Assembly (NCBI GenBank): GCA_947254385.1
Contig: CAMYCP010000051.1
Coordinates: 1-7,970 of the forward strand
Source of the DNA: an uncultured Filifactor sp.
GTDB lineage: Bacteria; Bacillota; Clostridia; Peptostreptococcales; Filifactoraceae
DNA: 7,970 bases
Direction: 5' to 3'
A program made the translations under genes and the position numbers. This document shows, in pieces, positions 1 to 7,162 of this stretch (position 1 is its first letter; every line of letters begins with the position of its first letter). The notes beneath the pieces were generated by a model, which had not been told where the DNA came from, did not search any database, and saw only the letters and a list, made by a program, of their open reading frames with translations.

Positions 1-1
1 A

Positions 2-1807
2 ACCAGATTGGAAAAGAGTTATGAAAAACGAATTAAGGGCAAAAAAGGATATCGTAAAGTTCAAATTGATGTAAAAGGCAGTCTTGTTGACAATATCGAA
101 TTTGTACCTCCTAAATCCGGAGACACGGTATATTCAACAATAGATTTGAATTTACAAAAAAAAGCCGAAGAAACACTTGCTAAAAGTATAAATTGCATAA
201 AAACCGGTATGCCGTACAAAACGGATTGGGGCACCGTAAGAATGCGTGATTCAAAGAAGATTTTCAACAAAGCTGAATCCGGTGCGGTAGTAGTGTTGGA
301 TGTTAAAACCGGAGAAGTGCTTGCTATGGCAAGTTATCCTAATTATAACCCTAATGATTTCGTCCTTGGAATACCTTATGAAAAATATCAGCAACTGATG
401 CCGAAAAATATGAACGATCCGATGGCACCTAAACCGCTTTTTAATATTGCTACAATGATGTCGGTACAACCCGGATCGACTTTGAAGATGATAACCGGAA
501 TAGCTGGACTTGAAAACGGGCTTGATCCTTACTATAAGATTAAAGATAAGGGCTATATCGAAATAGCAAAACATAAATTCGGTTGCTGGTTATGGAATCA
601 AAGTCGCCGTATGCACGGGGAAGAAAATCTCATGGACGCTATAAGAGATTCATGTAACTATTATTTTTATTGTGTCAGTATGGGATATGATTACGCTAAG
701 GAACAACCTATGGGAATATCTATGAATGCGGCAAAAATAATCGAAACTTCAAAAAAATTCGGTTTGGATGATAAAACCGGTATAGAAATAGAGGAAGTCC
801 CGGGCAAAGTTCCGACTACCGGACTTGAAAAAGAAAAGAGTTTAAGAGCATTTGAAAATTTTTTGAACGATTATATGGAAGATAAATTCGATGACATAGA
901 TAAAAATGATCCGAAATATAGAAAAAGAATAAAGGAAATTTTGTCATGGACTGAACATACTCCATCGAGAGGAGAACTTATTAAAAAACTTTCCGATATA
1001 AATGTAAAGCCGTCACAATTAAATAAAGTAACAGACACCTTAAAATTTGACTACATGAATTTTATGGGCAGATGGGAAGAAGGAGATGCTTTTAACCTTG
1101 CTATAGGGCAGGGGGGACATCGTTATACACCTTTACAAATTGCAAGATATATTTCAGCCGTGGCAAATAACGGATATTTAAATAAAGTTACTGTAGTCGA
1201 CAAGAGAGAGACTTTTAATAAAACTGAAATATCACATAACATTAAAACTCCTGTGCCGATAGATTTAAAACATAGGGATAAACTTAAATACATTATACAA
1301 GGAATGATAGATGTGTCGGATGAAGGAACTTCAAAAGCCGTGTTTCAAAATTTTGATGTATCGGTTGCGTCCAAAACCGGAACGGCACAAAAGTCTGGTA
1401 AAATTCCAACCGCTGATGAAAAAAATTACTATCTGTCACATTTGGACGACTATGGAGTAAAATACGAAGATGTAATAAATTTGGCAAATAAATTTGAAAA
1501 ACAATCCGGACAGAAACTTCAGGATTATAAATATATAGTAAAAGCCATATTACAGTTGAATCCCGGTTTAAATAAGACCAAGCTGGATAAATACAAAAAT
1601 GATTATGATGAGTTTGCGTGGTTTGTATCGTTTGCACCTGCTGAAAATCCTGAGATTGCTATAGTATCCGTTTTGGTTCAGGGAGGACACGGCGGTTATG
1701 CCGCACCTATGGCGAGAGATATATACACCGAATATTTTCATATTAATGATAATTCTGTAGATATGGTAAAAAATTCGAATTTGTTTTTTGATGATGCCAT
1801 AAATTGA
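2..1807 (+). CDS. mrdA: Penicillin-binding protein 2 (class B transpeptidase), 5' end cut off
   Basis: C-terminal part of a class B penicillin-binding protein, the membrane-anchored DD-transpeptidase that cross-links peptidoglycan, probably in the elongation machinery. The frame is open to the left edge. The TTG at 8 is an internal leucine codon, because the visible start (LEKSYEKRIKGKKGY) matches the end of the family's N-terminal dimerisation domain. The membrane anchor is therefore outside the window. All three active-site motifs are present: S-T-L-K with the acylated serine at 476-487, S-C-N at 650-658 and K-T-G-T at 1373-1384. The GQGG and TPLQIA signature follows near 1106-1140. Two stretches look longer than in ordinary PBP2: charged, helix-like residues at about 818-1060 and at about 1391-1605, the latter directly after K-T-G. 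Long PBP2 variants are known in clostridia. The gene ends 21 bases before uvrA, so the two are probably co-transcribed. PBP2 is preferred over PBP3/FtsI on overall layout, but the missing N-terminus leaves some doubt. Confidence 0.85.
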   Translation, partial: TRLEKSYEKRIKGKKGYRKVQIDVKGSLVDNIEFVPPKSGDTVYSTIDLNLQKKAEETLAKSINCIKTGMPYKTDWGTVRMRDSKKIFNKAESGAVVVLDVKTGEVLAMASYPNYNPNDFVLGIPYEKYQQLMPKNMNDPMAPKPLFNIATMMSVQPGSTLKMITGIAGLENGLDPYYKIKDKGYIEIAKHKFGCWLWNQSRRMHGEENLMDAIRDSCNYYFYCVSMGYDYAKEQPMGISMNAAKIIETSKKFGLDDKTGIEIEEVPGKVPTTGLEKEKSLRAFENFLNDYMEDKFDDIDKNDPKYRKRIKEILSWTEHTPSRGELIKKLSDINVKPSQLNKVTDTLKFDYMNFMGRWEEGDAFNLAIGQGGHRYTPLQIARYISAVANNGYLNKVTVVDKRETFNKTEISHNIKTPVPIDLKHRDKLKYIIQGMIDVSDEGTSKAVFQNFDVSVASKTGTAQKSGKIPTADEKNYYLSHLDDYGVKYEDVINLANKFEKQSGQKLQDYKYIVKAILQLNPGLNKTKLDKYKNDYDEFAWFVSFAPAENPEIAIVSVLVQGGHGGYAAPMARDIYTEYFHINDNSVDMVKNSNLFFDDAIN

Positions 1808-1814
1808 TTAGTAA

Positions 1815-1823
1815 AAGGAAGAG
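1815..1823 (+). promoter_or_regulatory. Ribosome binding site supporting the TTG start of uvrA
   Basis: AAGGAAGAG lies five bases before TTG 1829-1831. There is no ATG nearby in frame that would begin the conserved N-terminus, so this site decides the start. Confidence 0.75.
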
Positions 1824-1828
1824 TTTAT

Positions 1829-4663
1829 TTGAAAGATAAAATTATAATTCACGGTGCAAAAGAACATAATCTTAAAAATGTAGATTTAGTTTTGCCGCGC
1901 AATAAATTTATAGTTTTTACCGGACTTTCAGGTTCCGGAAAATCGTCTTTGGCTTTCGATACTATATATGCTGAAGGAAGAAGACGTTATGTTGAAAGTT
2001 TATCCGCATATGCAAGACAATTTTTGGGTAAAATGGATAAGCCTAATGTGGAATCCATTGAGGGACTTTCTCCGGCAATTTCAATAGATCAAAAAACAAC
2101 ATCACACAATCCCCGTTCAACCGTAGGCACGGTAACGGAAATATACGATTATTTAAGGCTTTTATTTGCACATATAGGGACAGCGCATTGTCCCGTATGT
2201 GGCAAAGAAATACGTAAAATGTCAGTTCAGGAGATAGCCGATAACGTTATGGAACTTGATGCGGGAACTAAAATACAAATAATTGCACCCGTAATAAAAA
2301 ATAAAAAAGGCAGACATGAAAAAATCTTAAATTCTATTAAAAATGACGGATTTATTCGAATAAGAGTAGATGGAGAAAATAGAGAAATAAGTGATGATGT
2401 TAAGCTCGACAAAAATCAAAATCATACAATAGATGTAATAATAGATCGTTTAATAATAAAAGATACAATTTATTCACGGTTGAATGATTCACTGGAAACT
2501 GCAGTTAAAATGGGGGATGGATTGGTTATTGTAGATGTGACGGGTCATGAAGAAAAATTGTATTCAACCGAATTTTCATGCCCTGAACATGGAATTGCCG
2601 TATCGGAAATTTCTCCACGGATATTTTCATTCAATGCACCATATGGAGCGTGTCCTAAATGTAACGGACTGGGCTTTATGAAAATGGTGGATCCGAATCT
2701 TGTTATACCCGATGAAAATAAAAGCCTGTCTGAATTTGCCGTTGAAGCATGGATGAGCTCAGATAAAAGCAAAGACTCATATTATTATAAAATGATTGAA
2801 ACTTTTGCAAAAGTCAACGATATATCTATGGATATCCCATATAAAGACCTGCCTGAAGAATTTAAAAAAAAATTACTTTACGGGACGGATCAAAAAATAA
2901 AATTTAATTTTTTAAGCAAATTCACAAATTCAAACAAATCTTATTATGCACCTTTTGAGGGAGTAATTACAAATATTACACGCCGTTTAAAAGACACAAC
3001 CTCGGATATAATGAGAGAAAAATTAAATAATTATACCATAGAAGAAAGATGTCCTTTATGTAACGGAAAAAGATTAAAAAGAGAAGTACTTTCAATAACC
3101 GTAGGAGATAAGGATATATCACAAATAACGGAACTTTCAGTTAAAGAACATTTAAAACTGCTGGATAGTTTGACACTTACTGATAATGAAAAAATTATAG
3201 CTAAGGATATAATTAAAGAAATAAAAAATAGATTGACTTTTTTATCGGATGTAGGTTTAAATTATCTCACTCTGTCACGTAAATCCGCCACGCTTTCAGG
3301 GGGAGAAGCGCAACGTATACGCCTCGCAACTCAAATAGGTTCAGCACTTTCAGGAGTACTATATGTATTGGATGAACCGAGTATAGGATTACATCAAAAA
3401 GATAACGATAAATTGCTTAAAACATTAAGAAACTTGACTGATATAGGAAACACTTTAATAGTTGTGGAACATGATGAAGATACCATGTATGCCGCAGATA
3501 TGATAGTGGATATAGGCCCCGGTGCAGGAGAACATGGCGGTAATATAGTAGTTCAAGGTACTATAGAAGATATTAAGAAAAATCGTGATTCCATAACAGG
3601 TCAATATCTTTCTAATGCAAAAAAAATAAATTTACCTGAAAAAAGGCGTAAATCGAATTTAAAAAAAGTAATTTCAATATATGGCGCAAAAGAAAACAAT
3701 TTGAAAAATATAAACGTAAAAATTCCGCTCTCTGTTTTTACTGTAGTAACCGGAGTATCCGGAAGCGGGAAAAGTTCTCTCGTAAATGAAATTTTATATA
3801 AAGGCGCCGCATATAAAGTAAACCGCACTAAAGTAAAACCCGGTAAATTTGATAAAATTACAGGATTGGAAAACATAGACAAAGTAATAAACATAGATCA
3901 ATCACCTATAGGAAGAACACCAAGGTCAAACCCTGCGACATATACCGGTGTATTTGATTTTATACGGGATATTTTCGCAATGACAAACGATGCAAAGGCA
4001 AAAGGATATAAAAAAGGCAGGTTCAGTTTTAATGTGCCCGGCGGGCGATGTGAATCTTGTAAAGGCGACGGAATAATAACGATACAAATGCATTTTCTGC
4101 CGGATGTATATGTCCCGTGTGAAATATGCGGCGGAACAAGATACAATAAAGAAACTTTGCAAGTCCTATATAAAGGTAAGAATATAGCCGATGTATTGGA
4201 TATGACGGTTGAAGAGGCGTATAATTTTTTTGAAAATATACCGAAAATAAAAAATAAACTTAAAACTTTATTGGATGTAGGATTGTCATATATAAAACTC
4301 GGACAACCGTCAACCGAACTTTCGGGCGGAGAGGCACAAAGAATAAAATTAGCTTCGGAGCTCAGCAAAAAAGCAACCGGAAAAACTCTTTATATACTCG
4401 ATGAACCGACGACAGGACTTCATATAGCCGATGTTGATAAATTGATATCCGTATTGCAACGTTTAACTGATGAAGGCAATACCGTCGTCGTTATAGAACA
4501 CAATTTGGATGTAATAAAAGTTTCCGACTATATAATAGATTTAGGCCCCGATGGGGGAGACGGCGGAGGAGAAGTTGTCTTTCAAGGAGTTACGGATAAA
4601 ATTGTAAAATGTAAAAAATCATACACCGGTGAATATATAAAAAAAATATTAAAATCGCAATAA
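1829..4663 (+). CDS. uvrA: Excinuclease ABC subunit A (UvrA)
   Basis: Damage-sensing ATPase of nucleotide excision repair. It dimerises, loads UvrB on lesions and acts in the cytoplasm. The 944 residues are the normal length. It has the usual two ABC modules. Module 1 has Walker [10 protein letters not shown] (residues 32-40), signature LSGGEAQR (489-496) and Walker B LYVLDEPS (511-518). Module 2 has Walker [10 protein letters not shown] (642-650), signature LSGGEAQR (831-838) and Walker B LYILDEPT (854-861). Zinc-binding pairs are C121/C124 with C408/C411, then C251/H254 with C275/C278, and C741/C744 with C764/C767. The middle site has His where Cys is more usual. The TTG start is chosen because AAGGAAGAG (1815-1823) sits five bases upstream and the protein begins in the standard way ([16 protein letters not shown]). 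It follows the PBP2 gene by 21 bases and has no visible terminator of its own. The uvrB and uvrC partners are not in the window. Confidence 0.97.
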   Translation: MKDKIIIHGAKEHNLKNVDLVLPRNKFIVFTGLSGSGKSSLAFDTIYAEGRRRYVESLSAYARQFLGKMDKPNVESIEGLSPAISIDQKTTSHNPRSTVGTVTEIYDYLRLLFAHIGTAHCPVCGKEIRKMSVQEIADNVMELDAGTKIQIIAPVIKNKKGRHEKILNSIKNDGFIRIRVDGENREISDDVKLDKNQNHTIDVIIDRLIIKDTIYSRLNDSLETAVKMGDGLVIVDVTGHEEKLYSTEFSCPEHGIAVSEISPRIFSFNAPYGACPKCNGLGFMKMVDPNLVIPDENKSLSEFAVEAWMSSDKSKDSYYYKMIETFAKVNDISMDIPYKDLPEEFKKKLLYGTDQKIKFNFLSKFTNSNKSYYAPFEGVITNITRRLKDTTSDIMREKLNNYTIEERCPLCNGKRLKREVLSITVGDKDISQITELSVKEHLKLLDSLTLTDNEKIIAKDIIKEIKNRLTFLSDVGLNYLTLSRKSATLSGGEAQRIRLATQIGSALSGVLYVLDEPSIGLHQKDNDKLLKTLRNLTDIGNTLIVVEHDEDTMYAADMIVDIGPGAGEHGGNIVVQGTIEDIKKNRDSITGQYLSNAKKINLPEKRRKSNLKKVISIYGAKENNLKNINVKIPLSVFTVVTGVSGSGKSSLVNEILYKGAAYKVNRTKVKPGKFDKITGLENIDKVINIDQSPIGRTPRSNPATYTGVFDFIRDIFAMTNDAKAKGYKKGRFSFNVPGGRCESCKGDGIITIQMHFLPDVYVPCEICGGTRYNKETLQVLYKGKNIADVLDMTVEEAYNFFENIPKIKNKLKTLLDVGLSYIKLGQPSTELSGGEAQRIKLASELSKKATGKTLYILDEPTTGLHIADVDKLISVLQRLTDEGNTVVVIEHNLDVIKVSDYIIDLGPDGGDGGGEVVFQGVTDKIVKCKKSYTGEYIKKILKSQ

Positions 4664-4772
4664 AATTAAATGTTCAAGCTGTTGACAAAACGTCGCAGAA
4701 TAGAATATACTTACTGTGTAATGATGATACTTTTTTGTTTTTTTAATAATTTAAATTATAGGAGGAATAATT
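4664..4772. other. uvrA-arcB intergenic region: promoter and leader
   Basis: Besides the promoter, the region holds a T-rich run (T6-G-T7 at 4731-4744), a perfect 14-base palindrome (4746-4759) and the arcB ribosome binding site AGGAGG (4760-4765), seven bases before ATG 4773. I found no convincing GC-rich hairpin before the T run, so I do not call it a terminator for uvrA. No small gene is visible. Confidence 0.6.
4682..4711 (+). promoter_or_regulatory. Sigma-A-type promoter of arcB
   Basis: TTGACA (4682-4687) is a perfect -35 box. It is followed by an 18-base spacer and TATACT (4706-4711), one base from the -10 consensus. Transcription would start near 4718, giving a leader of about 55 bases before the arcB ATG. 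The promoter begins only 18 bases after the uvrA stop, so arcB has its own transcription start even if read-through from uvrA also occurs. Confidence 0.75.
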
Positions 4773-5771
4773 ATGCCTGTAAATCTTCAAGGTAGGAATT
4801 TTATCACGTTAAAAGACTTTACACCTGATGAAATTCATTATTTACTTAACTTGGCATCTGATTTAAAAGCTAAAAAAAGAGCCGGTATTAAAGGTAATTT
4901 ACTTGAAAGAAAACACGTAGTTTTGTTGTTTGAAAAAACTTCTACAAGAACACGTTGCGCTTTTGAAACCGGTGTTATGGATGAAGGCGGACAAGTTACA
5001 TTCTTGGGTGCGTCCGACAGTCAAATGGGTAAAAAAGAATCCATAGAAGATACTGCCATCGTTTTGGGTAGATTTTATGACGGTATCGAATTTAGAGGAT
5101 TTAAACAAGAAACCGTTGACACGTTGGCTAAATATGCAGGAGTACCTGTATGGAACGGTTTGACCGATATGTACCATCCCACCCAAATTCTTGCCGACTT
5201 CATGACTGTTAAAGAACACGTAAATAAGCCGTTTAATGCAATCAAATTCGTATACGTAGGCGATGCAAGAAACAATATGGGCAATTCACTTATGATCGGT
5301 GCAGCTAAGATGGGTATGAAATTCTTAGCAATTGCTCCGAAAGAACTTTGGCCGTCTAAGGATCTCGTAAATGAAATGGAAGAAACTTCCAAGGAAACAG
5401 GCGCAACCATAAACTTCAGTGACAATGTAGACGATGTAAAAGATGCTGATGTTATCTATACCGACGTATGGGTTTCAATGGGTGAAGAAGATAAATTCAA
5501 AGAAAGAATAGATCTTTTGAAAGACTATCAAGTAAATATGGACATGATCAAAAAAACCGGCAATAAAGACGTGATTTTCCTGCACTGCTTGCCGTCATTC
5601 CACGACAGAAATACAAAAATAGGCGAAGAAATATATCAAAAATACGGTTTGGAATCCATGGAAGTAACTGATGAAGTATTCAGAAGTAAATATTCCAAAG
5701 TATTTGACGAAGCAGAAAACAGAATGCATACAATCAAAGCCGTAATGGTAGCTACAATAGGCAAGCTCTAA
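4773..5771 (+). CDS. arcB: Ornithine carbamoyltransferase, probably catabolic
   Basis: Cytoplasmic enzyme that interconverts citrulline plus phosphate with ornithine plus carbamoyl phosphate. The 332 residues are a typical length. The N-terminal carbamoyl-phosphate domain carries STRTR (57-61) and HPTQ (135-138). The C-terminal ornithine domain carries DVWVSMG (231-237), whose SMG loop marks ornithine rather than putrescine carbamoyltransferases, and HCLP with the catalytic cysteine (271-274), continuing as SFHD. The ATG is supported by AGGAGG seven bases upstream. Neighbouring arcC suggests the catabolic direction, feeding carbamoyl phosphate to ATP synthesis. The biosynthetic ArgF has the same fold and motifs, so the direction is inferred from context. 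The gene has its own promoter and terminator, so it is transcribed at least partly apart from arcC. No arginine deiminase gene lies beside it here. Confidence 0.93.
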   Translation: MPVNLQGRNFITLKDFTPDEIHYLLNLASDLKAKKRAGIKGNLLERKHVVLLFEKTSTRTRCAFETGVMDEGGQVTFLGASDSQMGKKESIEDTAIVLGRFYDGIEFRGFKQETVDTLAKYAGVPVWNGLTDMYHPTQILADFMTVKEHVNKPFNAIKFVYVGDARNNMGNSLMIGAAKMGMKFLAIAPKELWPSKDLVNEMEETSKETGATINFSDNVDDVKDADVIYTDVWVSMGEEDKFKERIDLLKDYQVNMDMIKKTGNKDVIFLHCLPSFHDRNTKIGEEIYQKYGLESMEVTDEVFRSKYSKVFDEAENRMHTIKAVMVATIGKL

Positions 5772-5839
5772 AATTAGAAATTTGTTTGCCTTCAGGCTAT
5801 AATAACACGACATAATAGTAAAGTCTTCATAATAATATT

Positions 5840-5877
5840 AAGGAGGACAGTTTTGTCTGTCCTCTTTTTATTTTTTA
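5840..5877 (+). terminator. Intrinsic terminator after arcB
   Basis: GAGGACAG (5843-5850) pairs perfectly with CTGTCCTC (5857-5864) around a six-base loop. Three weaker pairs extend the base (5840-5842 with 5865-5867), and a T-rich tract follows to 5876. The hairpin lies about 70 bases after the arcB stop, and 5772-5839 between them shows no gene. It should separate arcB from arcC unless read-through occurs. Confidence 0.85.
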
Positions 5878-5894
5878 TATTTTGGAGTGTAAAA

Positions 5895-5916
5895 CCCGTT
5901 GCCTTTAGGTGATGGG
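5895..5916 (+). repeat. Left-end hairpin of the element remnant
   Basis: CCCGTTGCC pairs with GGTGATGGG around a TTTA loop. Three of the nine pairs are G-U type, so the fold is better as + strand RNA (or single-stranded + DNA) than as an inverted DNA repeat. There is no T tract after it, which argues against a terminator. Confidence 0.6.
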
Positions 5917-6099
5917 ATATAAGAAACAATTACAATCAAACAAAAAGTTAAAAATCTGTCTGTTAAGAAAAAGTGGCGTTGTGTGATTAGATCCATATAC
6001 GGCAGGGGCGAAGTGGACACGCTTTTAAGAATAATGATTGCCTAAAAACAGGTCTTGAATATCAAACTTCTTAAAATAAGTGTATTTTCACCTTAGAAG

Positions 6100-6119
6100 C
6101 CCATTCTTTAGACAATGTG
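6100..6119 (+). repeat. Right-end hairpin of the element remnant
   Basis: CCCATTC pairs with GACAATGTG around TTTA, with one C-T mismatch and a two-base bulge (6112-6113). It shares the CTTTAG core with the left hairpin. In TnpB elements this end also forms the 3' part of the guide RNA scaffold. Confidence 0.45.
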
Positions 6120-6134
6120 AAGTTCACTTATAAC
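6107..6134 (+). promoter_or_regulatory. Candidate arcC promoter spanning the remnant's right end
   Basis: TTTAGA (6107-6112, four of six matches to the -35 consensus), a 16-base spacer and TATAAC (6129-6134, five of six matches to the -10 consensus) would start transcription near 6141, about 25 bases before the arcC ATG. The -35 half lies inside the right-end hairpin and the -10 half lies just outside it. This is the best promoter I can find between the arcB terminator and arcC, but it is weak. Confidence 0.3.
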
Positions 6135-6165
6135 CATATTTTTATAAATTATCCGGAGGAATAAT

Positions 6166-7095
6166 ATGAAATTTGTTGTTGCACTCGGTGGCAATGCTTT
6201 AGGCAATAGCCCCGCTGAACAAAAAGAAAAAGTAAGACATACCGCTAAAACAATAGCCGACCTCATTTCAGAAGGTCATCAAGTAGTTATATGCCACGGA
6301 AACGGACCGCAAGTAGGAATGATTAAATTGGCAATGGATATAGCCGCATCGAATGATAAAACTATAGCTGAAATGCCGTTTCCTGAATGCGGTGCAATGA
6401 GCCAAGGATATATAGGCTATCATCTTCAAAATGCCATAAGAGAAGAACTTAAATCACGTAATATGTCAAAACCGGTAACAACACTGATAACTCAATGTGT
6501 AGTAGATAAAGAAGACCCGGCTTTTAACAGTCCGAGCAAACCTATCGGTGCTTTTTACAGCAAAGAAGAAGCTGAAAAAATACAAAAAGAAAAGGGATAT
6601 ACATTCAAAGAAGATGCAGGTAGAGGATACAGGAGAGTTGTTCCTTCTCCTAAACCTATTGATGTAACTGAAAAAGATAGCGTAATGTTGCTTTTAAACA
6701 ACGATTATGTAGTAATAACCGCAGGCGGAGGCGGAATACCGGTATATAGTGACGGTAACGCTTTAGTAGGTGTTGCGGCGGTAATAGATAAAGACTTTGC
6801 ATCCGAACTTGTGGCTGAAATAGTAGATGCAGATTTTTTAATTATACTTACCGCAGTTGAAAAAGTAGCAATTAATTTTGGAAAACCGGACGAAAAGCAA
6901 ATTTCTCAAATGACTTTTCAAGAAGCTGAAAAATACATTGAAGAAAAGCAATTTGCTCCCGGATCAATGCTACCCAAAGTACAAGCGGCAATGAAGTTTG
7001 CAGCATCCAAACCGGGAAGAAAAGCTCTAATAACTTCGCTTGAAAAAGCGGCTGAAGGCATAGAAGGAAAAACCGGTACGATAGTTATAAAATAA
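6166..7095 (+). CDS. arcC: Carbamate kinase
   Basis: Transfers the phosphate of carbamoyl phosphate to ADP, giving ATP and carbamate, which decays to ammonia and CO2. This is the ATP-yielding last step of the arginine deiminase pathway and acts in the cytoplasm. The 309 residues are the usual length for this amino-acid-kinase-fold enzyme. Visible landmarks are the N-terminal glycine loop ALGGNALG (6-13), HGNGPQVG (44-51), the family-specific protruding segment with CVVDKEDPAF (111-120), AGGGGIPV (186-193), AVIDKD (205-210) and GSMLPKVQAA (266-275) with a conserved lysine. GGAGGA five bases before the ATG supports the start. The leader near the start codon (GGAGGAATAAT) closely resembles that of arcB. 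It works downstream of the arcB product but is separated from arcB by a terminator and an element remnant. The gene ends before a strong hairpin. Confidence 0.95.
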   Translation: MKFVVALGGNALGNSPAEQKEKVRHTAKTIADLISEGHQVVICHGNGPQVGMIKLAMDIAASNDKTIAEMPFPECGAMSQGYIGYHLQNAIREELKSRNMSKPVTTLITQCVVDKEDPAFNSPSKPIGAFYSKEEAEKIQKEKGYTFKEDAGRGYRRVVPSPKPIDVTEKDSVMLLLNNDYVVITAGGGGIPVYSDGNALVGVAAVIDKDFASELVAEIVDADFLIILTAVEKVAINFGKPDEKQISQMTFQEAEKYIEEKQFAPGSMLPKVQAAMKFAASKPGRKALITSLEKAAEGIEGKTGTIVIK

Positions 7096-7119
7096 TTAAA
7101 AATAACAATATTAAAAGTT

Positions 7120-7160
7120 AAAGGCAAACAAACGAAAACAAATATCGTTTATTTGCCTTT
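7120..7160. terminator. Bidirectional terminator between arcC and the recombinase gene
   Basis: A 16-base arm (7120-7135) pairs with 7145-7160 around a nine-base loop, with a single C-A mismatch. The arms begin with AAAGGC and end with GCCTTT, and AT-rich sequence follows on both sides. The hairpin lies 24 bases after the arcC stop and two bases past the stop of the convergent recombinase gene, so it probably serves both. Confidence 0.8.
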
Positions 7161-7162
7161 AT

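Larger units (their letters stand above)
5882..6127 (+). mobile_element. Collapsed IS200/IS605-type (TnpB) element remnant
   Basis: About 250 non-coding bases between the arcB terminator and the arcC leader have the layout of a shrunken IS200/IS605-family element. The left hairpin (5895-5916) has a nine-pair stem, including G-U pairs, and a TTTA loop. The right hairpin (6100-6119) is imperfect, has the same CTTTAG core and is followed by GTGAAGTTCAC (6117-6127). Subterminal hairpins at both ends are the family's hallmark. Between them, the frame through 5992-6042 reads SIYGRGEVDTLLRIMIA then stop, and a shifted frame from 6093 reads LEAHSLDN. Both resemble, from memory, the poorly conserved tails of clostridial TnpB proteins and the adjoining right end. 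No transposase or nuclease domain remains. The exact boundaries, and whether the remnant is one element with an internal deletion, are not established. Structured leader RNA of another kind is the main alternative. Confidence 0.5.
5772..6165. other. arcB-arcC intergenic region, no intact gene
   Basis: This stretch of nearly 400 bases contains, in order, a featureless AT-rich segment, the arcB terminator, the putative TnpB-element remnant, the candidate arcC promoter and the arcC ribosome binding site GGAGGA (6155-6160). All frames through the remnant are interrupted. I see no tRNA, known riboswitch or peptide gene. The unusual gap inside what is often a tight arc operon suggests that an insertion split it. 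Confidence 0.6.

Noticed and set aside
3898..4368. - strand reading frame of 156 codons
   Set aside because: It is opposite the second ABC module of uvrA and is a by-product of that conserved coding sequence. It has no ribosome binding site or family motif.
4731..4744. T-rich run as a terminator of uvrA
   Set aside because: No stable hairpin precedes it, and it lies downstream of the arcB promoter, inside the arcB leader.
5781..5792. 12-base inverted match between 5781-5792 and 7121-7132 flanking arcC
   Set aside because: A match of this length in AT-rich DNA is expected by chance in a window of this size, and one copy is simply part of the terminator arm after arcC.
5798..5803. TATAAT as a promoter after arcB
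   Set aside because: No acceptable -35 box lies 15-19 bases upstream, and a terminator follows about 40 bases later with no gene between.
6116..6128. CRP/FNR-type operator (TGTGA...TCACT) upstream of arcC
   Set aside because: The half-sites are three bases apart instead of the six expected for that family, and the sequence fits better as the right end of the element remnant.
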